From the NCBI RefSeq assembly GCF_000195335.1, contig NC_015387.1, forward strand, positions 1,976,001-2,040,000: DNA of 64,000 bases, read 5' to 3'. The stretch is from Marinithermus hydrothermalis DSM 14884 (GTDB taxonomy: Bacteria > Deinococcota > Deinococci > Deinococcales > Marinithermaceae). The position numbers were made by a program, and so were the translations under genes. A model generated the notes under the pieces. That model was given only the letters and a program-made list of their open reading frames with translations, searched no databases and was not told the origin of the DNA. Below, piece after piece: positions 8,834-16,546 of this stretch (position 1 is the stretch's first letter; every line of letters begins with the position of its first letter).

Positions 8834-9288
8834 GGCTCTCCTTCCTCGATCTCGCGTTCGACCCGCCGCAGCATCGCCTCATCCACCGCTTGGGCCAGCG
8901 CCTCCTCACGCCGACGCACCTCCGCTAAGTAGCGGAAAATTCCATAGCCTATCGCACCCAACCCCAGCACCGGCCCGATCCAGACCCACAGCGTGATGCC
9001 TTTACGGGGTGGGGAGTACAGGATCCACTCCCCGTAGCGGTCCACGAAAAACTGAAGGATCTCCTCCTTGGACTTTCCCTCCGCCAGCATCTCCGCGATC
9101 AGCCGACGGGACTCCTGGGAAAGCTCCGCGTTAGACTCTGCAATGCTCTCTCCTTGGCAGACGGGGCAACGCAACTCCTTCGCGATCTGGAACACCTCGG
9201 GCGAGAGATCCGGGGGCGGACCATCCTCCACCGCCCAAGCTCCACCCCACACCAGGAGCAACGCCATCCATAACCTTAACCTTCTCAT
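8830..9288 (-). CDS. ccmH: Cytochrome c maturation protein CcmH
   Basis: 152 residues. A signal peptide (about 1-19) is followed by the redox motif LRCPVCQ with C41 and C44, then a membrane helix at about 100-120 and a charged cytoplasmic tail. CcmH reduces or passes on apocytochrome cysteines to the CcmF haem lyase. It lacks the TPR part of E. coli CcmH, which is supplied by the next gene. Start and stop codons overlap both neighbours, so it is translationally coupled. Confidence 0.93.
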   Translation of the reverse strand: MRRLRLWMALLLVWGGAWAVEDGPPPDLSPEVFQIAKELRCPVCQGESIAESNAELSQESRRLIAEMLAEGKSKEEILQFFVDRYGEWILYSPPRKGITLWVWIGPVLGLGAIGYGIFRYLAEVRRREEALAQAVDEAMLRRVEREIEEGEP

Positions 9289-9815
9289 GGCAGAATCTCC
9301 TGAATCCGCTTCTCGAGCTCCTCACTCGAGATCTCCCCCGCGAACCGGTAACGCACAATTCCGTCCTTGTCGATGAAGAAGGTTTCCGGTACGCCGTAGG
9401 TGCCGTAGTCCACGGCCACACGGCCGGGCGGATCGATGCCGTGCGGAAAGGTCAGCCCGAAACGGTCCAGAAACGCCTCAGCATCCGCGCGCTTATCCTG
9501 AATGTTGATGCCGATGAACTGCACCCCTTGCGGGCGGTACTTGCGCCACGCGGCCTCCAGACGAGGGGCCTCGTTCCAACACGCCGGGTAGCACCAGCTG
9601 GCCCAAAAGTTGACCACTACGGGCTGCCCTTTAAAACGCTCGAGGGTAATGGTCTCCCCGTACTCCTCCTGGTATCGGGGGAAGAGGGGCAGTTCAAAGT
9701 CCGGAGCGGGCTTGCCGATCAGTACGGACTTCAGCTCCCCCGGATCGCGGCCCAGTCCCCACCAGAAGATTCCGCCTAGTACCAGCACGGTACCCCAGAT
9801 CAGCCACCGCTTCAT
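9285..9815 (-). CDS. ccmG: CcmG/DsbE-type thioredoxin with a C-x3-C active site
   Basis: 176 residues: an N-terminal membrane anchor (about 4-20) and a TlpA/CcmG thioredoxin domain. The usual motif WCxxC is replaced by WCYPAC, with C75 and C79 separated by three residues; the cis-Pro loop (GVPETFF, P133) is intact. In cytochrome c maturation this protein keeps the CXXCH cysteines reduced. The start (ATG 9813-9815) overlaps the ccmF stop as ATGA. A longer in-frame ORF upstream is ccmF sequence read in another frame and is not used. Confidence 0.9.
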   Translation of the reverse strand: MKRWLIWGTVLVLGGIFWWGLGRDPGELKSVLIGKPAPDFELPLFPRYQEEYGETITLERFKGQPVVVNFWASWCYPACWNEAPRLEAAWRKYRPQGVQFIGINIQDKRADAEAFLDRFGLTFPHGIDPPGRVAVDYGTYGVPETFFIDKDGIVRYRFAGEISSEELEKRIQEILP

Positions 9816-11776
9816 ACCCGCCCCCCCCCTGTCGCGGTTGGTATCGATGCAGTGAAGCGCTGTCCCGAGGGCCAGAGGATGTACATCGTTCCTAGTAGGA
9901 TTAAGGCGCCCGCCACCCAAAGCCAGAGCACCATCGGGGTCACCACCAGTCGGAGCGTGGCCCACGCGCCATTCTCCTCATCAAAGGCCTGTAGCGTTAG
10001 ATAGTAGTCCCGCCCCAGCGTGTACCCTACGTCCGGCGCAGCCAACGGCCCTCTGCGCGTCGGGTAGTAGTGCAGCCGCGGCTCGAGCCGCCCAATTCCC
10101 TCGAGCTCGAGTGGAGCTAGGACCGCGAAACGGTTACCCTCATCCTGGGCCCGCACCCCCAACAGGGTGATCCGGGTGTCCAGTACCTCCCAGGTCTCGC
10201 CTACCCGGAGCGTTTTCTGCGCGTCCACTCGGTAAGCCTGACTGAAGGCGATCGCAAGCGCGGCTAGGGCCACCCCAAAATGTACGACGTGGCTCCCGTA
10301 GCGACGACGAGCCTGGGTCGCCTGCCGTACCAGCGCAACCGCCCACGCCTCCCCGGTGCTCCGTGCGCGGGTGCGCACGCCCTCAGCCACCATGAGCACG
10401 ATCGCGGCCACGTTGTACGCAAACAACCCTACCGCGAGGCTCACACCCACGGTCCATCCGACGGCGAGACCCCCTAGAAACCCCAAGACCAGGACCCCTA
10501 GGATCCAAGCGAGGTTGCGCAGCACCTCGCTCTGGGTGCGCTTCCACGGCAATACTGGACCTATACCCATGAGCAGCAGCATCATCGCCCCGAGGGGAAT
10601 GAAGATCTGGTTGAAGAAAGGTGCACCCACTGAGACCTTAAGCCCCCGGGTAGCCTCCACCAGCAAGGGGAAGAGGGTCCCCAACACCACCACAAACGCC
10701 ATGGTGGCGAAGACCACTGCGCTAGCAAACAACGCCCCTTCTCGGCTTACAAGCCGTACACTGCCCGCATCCCGCACCTCGCTCGAGATGCGCGAGAGCA
10801 GCATGAATCCTACGGCGAGGACCACAAGGAAAAAGCCTAGAAAGATGGGGCCGATGGGGCCGCTGGCAAACGCGTGCACCGACTGGATCACCCCGGAGCG
10901 GGTTAGGAAGGTGCCGAACACCGTACCCGCGAAGGTCAGCGTGATCAGCCCGAAGTTCCACCCCCTAAGCAACCCCCTGCGCTCCTGCACCATCGCGGTG
11001 TGCACGAATGCGGTGGCGAGCAGCCAAGGGATGAACGAGGCGTTCTCCACCGGGTCCCACGCCCAGTACCCGCCCCAGCCCAACACCTCGTAACTCCACC
11101 ATCCCCCAGCGAAAATCGCTGCGGTGAGGAACCCCCAGGCGATCAAGGTCCACCACTTGGTCTCCCGCACCCAGCTCTGGTATCGGCGGCTCACCATCGC
11201 GGCCACCGCGTACGCAAAGGGCACGCTGAGCCCCACGAACCCCAGGTACATTAGGACCGGGTGTACCGCCATCATCCAGTGGTTCTGCAGCAAGGGGTTC
11301 GGACCAGGGCCGTCCGTGGGCGGGTTTGGCACTGGCGTGAAGGGGTTCTCCACGAACAACAGCACCCCAAAGAAGAAACCTTGGATCGCGAACAGCGTCC
11401 CCAGAGCGACCGGCGCCATCCAGTAATCCTTGAGCCGCCGCGCTGCGAGGAAGGTATATAGGGCCTGTAGCATCCCCCATAACAGCAGCGATCCTTCCAA
11501 AGCCGCCCACAGGGTCGCGATCTTTACCCAGGTAGGACTCTTCACGGAGTGCGTACGTGCCGTGTAGGTGATGGAAAAGTCATCGGTCAGCAGGGCCCAC
11601 TCCAGAGCGAGGAACGCAGCCAACGCCCCTAGGAACACCAGGCCGGCCGCACGCCGCGCCATGCGCACGTACCGCACATCCCGCGTGTACCATCCCAACC
11701 CTGACAGGACCAGCCCCGCAACAGTAAAGAGCAGCGCCACCAGCAGCGCTAGGTTCCCCACCGCACCCGGGGTCAT
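9812..11776 (-). CDS. ccmF: Haem lyase subunit CcmF
   Basis: 654 residues, multi-helix membrane protein. The Trp-rich WWD haem-binding motif of the haem-handling family is at 234-248 (WGGYWAWDPVENASF), and periplasmic His residues such as H166 and H172 lie in the preceding loop (NHWMMAVHPV). CcmF ligates haem to apocytochrome c with CcmH. A strong AGGAGGTGA precedes the ATG. It is first of four coupled genes; ccmA, B, C and E are not in the window. A hairpin (arms 11796-11802 and 11811-11817) lies in its untranslated leader. Confidence 0.95.
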   Translation of the reverse strand: MTPGAVGNLALLVALLFTVAGLVLSGLGWYTRDVRYVRMARRAAGLVFLGALAAFLALEWALLTDDFSITYTARTHSVKSPTWVKIATLWAALEGSLLLWGMLQALYTFLAARRLKDYWMAPVALGTLFAIQGFFFGVLLFVENPFTPVPNPPTDGPGPNPLLQNHWMMAVHPVLMYLGFVGLSVPFAYAVAAMVSRRYQSWVRETKWWTLIAWGFLTAAIFAGGWWSYEVLGWGGYWAWDPVENASFIPWLLATAFVHTAMVQERRGLLRGWNFGLITLTFAGTVFGTFLTRSGVIQSVHAFASGPIGPIFLGFFLVVLAVGFMLLSRISSEVRDAGSVRLVSREGALFASAVVFATMAFVVVLGTLFPLLVEATRGLKVSVGAPFFNQIFIPLGAMMLLLMGIGPVLPWKRTQSEVLRNLAWILGVLVLGFLGGLAVGWTVGVSLAVGLFAYNVAAIVLMVAEGVRTRARSTGEAWAVALVRQATQARRRYGSHVVHFGVALAALAIAFSQAYRVDAQKTLRVGETWEVLDTRITLLGVRAQDEGNRFAVLAPLELEGIGRLEPRLHYYPTRRGPLAAPDVGYTLGRDYYLTLQAFDEENGAWATLRLVVTPMVLWLWVAGALILLGTMYILWPSGQRFTASIPTATGGGRV

Positions 11777-12048
11777 TCACTCACCTCCTCAACCGCATCT
11801 CCCAAGCCTTGGAGATGTCCTCCGCTATTCGAAGCGCATGCTGCCCATTGCGGACAGCCGCTGTACGCACATTAGCACCTCGTTTCCCAGAACGCATGAA
11901 ACGAATCACTGTTCCATTGTCCTACGGCTATGATTAAGCTACTGTAAAGCCACCACAACGTCCTTACCCTCTACGCCGAGGAACTGACCCGTGGGTCACA
12001 TTCTGGGAGAGGTCCCGTCGGTAAAGTGCCCAACGGAGGGTACACACT

Positions 12049-13011
12049 ATGGAAATGCGGTATCGCAAGCTCGGCAAGTGGGGCCTTAAGGTCTCCGAGA
12101 TCAGCCTCGGTGCCTGGGTCACCTACGGCAACACGGTCAAGGACAAGGACACGATCCGCGAAATCGTGAAGCTTGCTTACGATCACGGCGTGAACTTCTT
12201 CGACAACGCGGACGTGTACGCCCATGGCCTCGCCGAGGAGATCATGGGCGAGATCCTCCAGGAGTTCCCGCGCCACACCCTGGTCCTCTCCTCCAAGGTG
12301 TTCTGGCCCATGTCGGAGGACGTGAACGACCGGGGCCTCAGCCGCAAACACGTGCGGGAATCCATCGACAAAAGCCTCAAGCGCCTACGGGTGGACTACC
12401 TCGACCTGTACTTCGCGCACCGGTACGACCCCGAGGTGCCCATGGAGGAGATCGTCACCACCTTCAGCGGCCTGGTGGACGAAGGGAAGATCCTGTACTG
12501 GGGCACGAGCGAGTGGCCCGCCTCCCGCATCGCCGAGGCGGTGACCTTCGCCCGCGCCAACGGCCTGCACCCGCCCGTGGTGGAGCAACCCCAGTACTCG
12601 ATGCTCTACCGGGAGCGCGTCGAGACCCGGATCCTTCCGGAGGCCGAACGGTTCGGCATGGGGCTCGTGGTGTGGAGCCCCCTCGCGATGGGCATGCTCA
12701 CCGGGAAGTACGACCACGGCCTGCCCGAAGGTTCGCGCTTCGCGCAGTACGAGCAGTTCCGCGAGATGTTCCTCACCGAAGAAAACCGCGAGAAGGTCAA
12801 AGAGCTCAAGCGCGTAGCCGACGAGCTCGGCCTCACCCGCACCCAGCTCGCCCTCGCCTGGGTGCTGCGCCAAGGTCAGGTCTCGAGCGCGATCACGGGC
12901 GCGAGCCGCCCCGAACAGCTCAAGGAAAGCCTGGGCGCGGCCGGGGTGGACCTGCCCGAGGAGGCCCTCAAGGAGATCGACGCAATCCTGGGGAACGCCC
13001 CCCAGGAGTAA
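12049..13011 (+). CDS. Aldo/keto reductase
   Basis: 320 residues, full-length (beta/alpha)8 aldo/keto reductase of the type related to the potassium-channel beta subunit. The catalytic tetrad is visible: D52, Y57, K83 and H124. A C-terminal NADPH-binding stretch (about 270-300, SSAITGASRPEQLKE) is present. GGAGGG at 12035-12040 precedes the ATG; ATG at 12055 is a possible alternative. Substrate cannot be told from the sequence. It appears monocistronic, between the ccmF promoter region and a strong hairpin. Confidence 0.9.
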   Translation: MEMRYRKLGKWGLKVSEISLGAWVTYGNTVKDKDTIREIVKLAYDHGVNFFDNADVYAHGLAEEIMGEILQEFPRHTLVLSSKVFWPMSEDVNDRGLSRKHVRESIDKSLKRLRVDYLDLYFAHRYDPEVPMEEIVTTFSGLVDEGKILYWGTSEWPASRIAEAVTFARANGLHPPVVEQPQYSMLYRERVETRILPEAERFGMGLVVWSPLAMGMLTGKYDHGLPEGSRFAQYEQFREMFLTEENREKVKELKRVADELGLTRTQLALAWVLRQGQVSSAITGASRPEQLKESLGAAGVDLPEEALKEIDAILGNAPQE

Positions 13012-13032
13012 GCGGTCCCTCCACGCCACCCG

Positions 13033-13056
13033 CCCCGCCGCCCCGGGGCGGCGGGG
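13033..13056 (+). terminator. Terminator of the aldo/keto reductase gene
   Basis: Perfect 12-bp inverted repeat (CCCCGCCGCCCC then GGGGCGGCGGGG) with no spacer, followed by TATTCT. That TATTCT (13057-13062) also looks like the -10 box of the next gene, whose ATG is seven bases on. Confidence 0.6.
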
Positions 13057-13069
13057 TATTCTGGAATAA

Positions 13070-14419
13070 ATGCTGGCCGGTACCCTGCGCCAAGTCCTAG
13101 GGGAGGCGAAGGTCTCCACCAGCCCGAGCGTCCTCGAGGCCCACGGGCGGGACGAAGGCTACCCGGAGGTGCGCCCCCCGCTCGCGGTGGTCTTCGCGGA
13201 GACGGTAGCGGACGTGCAGGCCGTGCTCGAGGTCGCCCGGCGCGAGGGCGTGCCGGTCATCCCGTTCGGGGCGGGCACCAGCTTAGAGGGGGCGCTCGTG
13301 CCGCAAGGACCCGCGATCAGCCTGGACCTCTCCCGCATGAACCAAATCCTCGAGGTGCGCCCCGAGGACTTCGTCGCGGTGGTGGAGCCGGGCGTGACGC
13401 GCAAGCGGCTGAACGAACGCCTGAGGCGCGAGGGGTTGTTCTTCCCGGTGGACCCCGGCGCGGACGCGAGCTTAGGCGGGATGGCCGCGACGAACGCCTC
13501 GGGCACCACGACCGTGCGGTACGGCGGGATGCGGGCCAACGTGCTCGCGCTTCAGGTGGTTCTCGCCAACGGGGAGGTGCTCGAGCTGGGCCGCGCGGTG
13601 CGCAAGACCAGCTCCGGGTACGACCTCAAGGACCTCTTCATCGGTTCGGAAGGCACGCTCGGCGTGATCACGCGCCTCACCCTCAAGCTGCACCCCCTAC
13701 CCGAGCACGTGCACACCCTGCGGGTCTTCTTCCCAAGCGTGGAGCGCACCGCCGAGGCCGCGTACGCGATCCTGGCGAGCGGGCTTCCGGTGGCGCGGCT
13801 CGAGCTCGTGGACGACCTCGCGCTGCGGGCCGTGAACCGGTACCTGGACCGGAACTACCCCGAGCGGCCGGCGCTATTCCTGGAGTTCCACTCCGCGACC
13901 GCGGCCGCGATGCAGGAGGAGTCGCGCTTCGCCCTCGAGCTGGTCCGGGAAGCGGGGGCGCTGGAGGTGGAGGCCGCGATGACCGCGGAGGAACGCACCG
14001 CGCAGTGGGAGGCGCGGCACCAGGCGTACTGGGCGCTCGTGAACCTGTTCCCGCAGCGCAAGTACCTGATCACGGACACGGCCGTCCCCCTCTCGCGGAT
14101 GCCGGAGCTCGTGGGGTACGCCCGGGCCTTGATGGACGAGATGCGGCTCGAGGGCAACATCCTAGGGCACGTGGGGGACGGGAACTTCCACACCCTGATC
14201 GCCGCGCGGGACGATGCGTACGCCCGGGCTGAGGCCTTCGCGGAACGGCTGGTGGCGCGGGCCCTCGAGCTGGGCGGCACCGCGACCGGCGAGCACGGGG
14301 TGGGCCTCCGGAAGAAGAAGTACATGCCCCTAGAGCACGGAAACGCCCTCGCCTGGATGGCGCGTCTCAAAACGCTCTTCGATCCCGAGGGCCTCCTGAA
14401 CCCGGGGAAGGTCGTCTAG
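13070..14419 (+). CDS. FAD-linked oxidase, glycolate oxidase GlcD / D-lactate dehydrogenase type
   Basis: 449 residues. An FAD-binding PCMH domain (about 35-215) has the pyrophosphate motif PFGAGTSLEGA at 65-75 and a glycine-rich loop GGMAATNASG (about 138-147). The C-terminal FAD-oxidase domain ends with the conserved TGEHGVGLRKKKY. These enzymes oxidise 2-hydroxyacids such as glycolate or D-lactate. No glcE or glcF neighbour is present, which leans toward a single-subunit D-lactate dehydrogenase-type enzyme. The ATG is seven bases after TATTCT with no Shine-Dalgarno, so the mRNA is probably leaderless. Confidence 0.88.
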   Translation: MLAGTLRQVLGEAKVSTSPSVLEAHGRDEGYPEVRPPLAVVFAETVADVQAVLEVARREGVPVIPFGAGTSLEGALVPQGPAISLDLSRMNQILEVRPEDFVAVVEPGVTRKRLNERLRREGLFFPVDPGADASLGGMAATNASGTTTVRYGGMRANVLALQVVLANGEVLELGRAVRKTSSGYDLKDLFIGSEGTLGVITRLTLKLHPLPEHVHTLRVFFPSVERTAEAAYAILASGLPVARLELVDDLALRAVNRYLDRNYPERPALFLEFHSATAAAMQEESRFALELVREAGALEVEAAMTAEERTAQWEARHQAYWALVNLFPQRKYLITDTAVPLSRMPELVGYARALMDEMRLEGNILGHVGDGNFHTLIAARDDAYARAEAFAERLVARALELGGTATGEHGVGLRKKKYMPLEHGNALAWMARLKTLFDPEGLLNPGKVV

Positions 14420-14441
14420 AAGACCCCCACCCCCCAAACGC

Positions 14442-15380
14442 ATGCTGCACTGTTGGAGGATGAAGCCCCCACTGCACGCCCTGCTGCTGGGCGCGGCGCT
14501 GGCCCTCGCGGGAGGGTGGGGCGCCGCGCACCCGAACTGCGCGCGCCCTGAGGAGGCCGTGGTCTTCCCCGACCCGGCCCTCGAGGCCGCGGTGCGCGAG
14601 GCGCTCGAGCAGCCCGAAGGTCCCCTCACCTGTGCGCGCCTCGCAGACCTCACGCAGCTCGAGGCCTCCGGAGCGGGCGTGACCTCCCTCCAAGGGCTCG
14701 AGCACGCCCCGAACCTCACGCGGCTGGAGCTCGCGGTGAACCGGGTGCAGGACCTCACCCCCCTCGCCGCGCTCGAGGACCTCGAGTACCTCGAGCTGAG
14801 CTTCAACCGGGTGCAGGACCTCACTCCCCTCCAGCACCTCACGCGGCTGCGCGTCTTGTTCCTTAGGGGGAACCGGATCCAGGACCTCACCCCCCTCCAA
14901 GGCCTCACCCGGCTTCAGGAGCTCGACCTTAGGCGCAACCGGGTGGCGGACCTCACGCCCCTGGCGCGCCTCACGGAGCTGCGGTTTTTGGTGCTGAGCT
15001 TCAACCAGGTCCGGGACCTCACCCCCCTCCAGGGCCTCGCGCGGCTTCAGGGCCTCGTCGCGAATCACAACCAAATCCAAACCCTCGCTCCCCTCCAGCA
15101 CCTTCGCGCGCTCAAGACCCTCCTCCTGAGCGGAAACCAGATCCAGGACCTCACCCCCCTCCGGCCTCTCTCCGCCCTGGAGGTGCTCGACCTGAGCGCG
15201 AACCACGTGACGGACCTCACCCCCCTCGCGGCGAACGCCGGGCTCGGCATGGGGGACGTGGTGCGGCTCGAGCACAACTGCCTGGACCCCGCCCGAAACG
15301 CCCGGGCCCTCGAGGCCCTCGCGGCGCGCGGCGCGAGGGTGATCCTCGAGCCGCAGCGAACAGCGTGCGGGGAGGAGTAG
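14442..15380 (+). CDS. Secreted leucine-rich-repeat protein
   Basis: 312 residues. A signal peptide (hydrophobic core LLLGAALALAGG) precedes a short Cys-containing cap, then about eight 22-residue leucine-rich repeats of the SDS22/internalin type, each with NxIQDLTPL at its centre (about 80-270). A C-terminal cap contains a second Cys pair. The fold is a protein-binding solenoid; the ligand is unknown. An ATG at 14460 (MKPPLH) is an alternative start, but its GGAGG touches the codon. The last bases overlap the ribosome-binding site of the next gene. Confidence 0.85.
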   Translation: MLHCWRMKPPLHALLLGAALALAGGWGAAHPNCARPEEAVVFPDPALEAAVREALEQPEGPLTCARLADLTQLEASGAGVTSLQGLEHAPNLTRLELAVNRVQDLTPLAALEDLEYLELSFNRVQDLTPLQHLTRLRVLFLRGNRIQDLTPLQGLTRLQELDLRRNRVADLTPLARLTELRFLVLSFNQVRDLTPLQGLARLQGLVANHNQIQTLAPLQHLRALKTLLLSGNQIQDLTPLRPLSALEVLDLSANHVTDLTPLAANAGLGMGDVVRLEHNCLDPARNARALEALAARGARVILEPQRTACGEE

Positions 15381-15382
15381 GC

Positions 15383-16195
15383 GTGCGGCTCTCGGGCAGG
15401 CTCGTGCTCGTGACGGGAGCCTCGAGCGGGATCGGGTGGGCCACGACGCGTCGCCTAGCCCATGCGGGCGCGCGGCTCGCCCTGGTCGCGCGGCGGCGGG
15501 AGGCGCTCGAGGCGCTCGCGCGGGAGATCCAGTCCGGCGGAGGCATGGCCCGCGCCTACCCCGCGGACCTCGGCGACCCCACGGCCGTACGGCGGATGGC
15601 GGAGGCCGTGCGCCGCGAGCTCGGGGTTCCGGACGCGCTCGTGCACGCGGCCGGGGCGGGGCGTTGGCTGTTCGTCGAGGAAACCCCGCCGGAGGAGGCG
15701 GTACGCATGATGCAGGCTCCGTACTTCGCGGCGTTCTTCGTCACGCAGGCGTTTTTGCCGGGGATGCTCGAGCGGGGGAGGGGCGTGGTGTGCGTGATCA
15801 ACTCGCCAGCTGCGCTCCAGCCGTGGCCGGGCGCGACCGGGTACGTCGCGGCCCGGTGGGCGCTGCGGGGGTTTACGGAAGCGCTGCGGCTCGACCTGCG
15901 CGGCACCGGCATCGCGGTCTGCTCGGTGGTCGCGGGCCGGGTGCGCAGCGCGTACTGGCAGCACAACCCGGGGGCGATCGAACGCGTGCCGCGCCTTGCG
16001 CGCCTCATCCCGGACCTCACGCCGGAGGCGGTCGCGCGGGTCGTGGTGCGCGCTTTAGAGAAGGAATCACGGCTGGTCGTGGTGCCGTGGGCGCTCCGGG
16101 TGATGTACGCGCTGCACCCGTTCGCGCCGCGCTTGGCGGAGGCGCTCGTCTGGCGTACGGGGTACCGGCACCCCCGAGCAGGCCGGCGGGGGTAG
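15383..16195 (+). CDS. Short-chain dehydrogenase with YxxxR active site
   Basis: 270 residues from GTG 15383, with GGAGG at 15371-15375 inside the end of the previous gene. The Rossmann motif TGASSGIG is at 11-18 and a catalytic Ser at 141 (INSPAA). The catalytic tyrosine is Y154, but the canonical YxxxK reads YVAAR, putting Arg158 in place of Lys. Length and remaining motifs fit a classical SDR. Substrate unknown. A longer in-frame start at 15365 overlaps the LRR gene and has no ribosome-binding site. Confidence 0.85.
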   Translation: MRLSGRLVLVTGASSGIGWATTRRLAHAGARLALVARRREALEALAREIQSGGGMARAYPADLGDPTAVRRMAEAVRRELGVPDALVHAAGAGRWLFVEETPPEEAVRMMQAPYFAAFFVTQAFLPGMLERGRGVVCVINSPAALQPWPGATGYVAARWALRGFTEALRLDLRGTGIAVCSVVAGRVRSAYWQHNPGAIERVPRLARLIPDLTPEAVARVVVRALEKESRLVVVPWALRVMYALHPFAPRLAEALVWRTGYRHPRAGRRG

Positions 16196-16204
16196 ACTGA
16201 AAGG

Positions 16205-16411
16205 ATGAACCGCACGCCGTTCAAGGTCTACCGCCTCTCGGGTTTTTGGGCGTACCTGCTCCTGGCCCTTGCCGGGCTGGTGGGGCTTTTCCTCACCGTG
16301 TGGCTGCTCGCGACCGCCCTGGCTGTGAGCGCTTTGCTCCTCGTCGCGGGCGGCCTCGTGTACGCCTGGCGTCGTTTCGTGATGCGCCGGCGGATGCTGC
16401 CCCCCCGCTAG
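16205..16411 (+). CDS. Small two-helix membrane protein
   Basis: 68 residues with two hydrophobic helices (about 13-33 and 36-52) and a basic C-terminus (RRFVMRRRMLPPR), so the ends probably face the cytoplasm. No family recognised. The ATG lies six bases after TAGACT (16193-16198) and directly after GAAAGG, so it may be read from a leaderless mRNA or from read-through of the SDR gene ten bases upstream. Confidence 0.6.
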   Translation: MNRTPFKVYRLSGFWAYLLLALAGLVGLFLTVWLLATALAVSALLLVAGGLVYAWRRFVMRRRMLPPR

Positions 16412-16418
16412 CGCGTGC

Positions 16419-16424
16419 TATCAT
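16419..16424 (+). promoter_or_regulatory. -10 box of the leuS leader transcript
   Basis: TATCAT six bases before the leader-peptide ATG at 16431. It lies in a 6-bp inverted repeat (ATCATG at 16420-16425 and CATGAT at 16430-16435) that overlaps that start codon. No good -35 box is seen. Confidence 0.45.
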
Positions 16425-16430
16425 GAAGCC

Positions 16431-16460
16431 ATGATCTGGGCCGGGCTAGCGCGCACCTAG
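16431..16460 (+). CDS. Putative leuS leader peptide
   Basis: A nine-codon frame, MIWAGLART then TAG, with one leucine codon CTA, which is uncommon in this CTC/CTG-rich DNA. It starts six bases after a TATCAT box and its stop codon touches the antiterminator arm of the hairpin set before leuS. The position and content suggest a translated leader that reports leucyl-tRNA supply to the attenuator. Nothing shows it is translated. Confidence 0.4.
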   Translation: MIWAGLART

Positions 16461-16521
16461 GGGAAGCCCCCTTATCGCGGCCTGGCTTCCCCTTCCCGAA
16501 CGTTACGGGAAGGGGGTTTTT
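16460..16521 (+). promoter_or_regulatory. Transcription attenuator upstream of leuS
   Basis: A perfect 10-bp terminator stem (CCCCTTCCCG at 16489-16498, CGGGAAGGGG at 16506-16515) is followed by a T-run (16517-16521), 25 bases before the leuS ATG. An alternative stem pairs GGGGAAGCC (16460-16468) with GGCTTCCCC (16484-16492). The two structures share 16489-16492 and so exclude each other. No T-box consensus is present. Confidence 0.75.
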
Positions 16522-16546
16522 CCTGGAAGTGCTTTGAGGAGGCAGC

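Noticed and set aside
16412..16546. T-box riboswitch for leuS
   Set aside because: No T-box consensus, no stem I features and too little room; a hairpin attenuator explains the sequence better.
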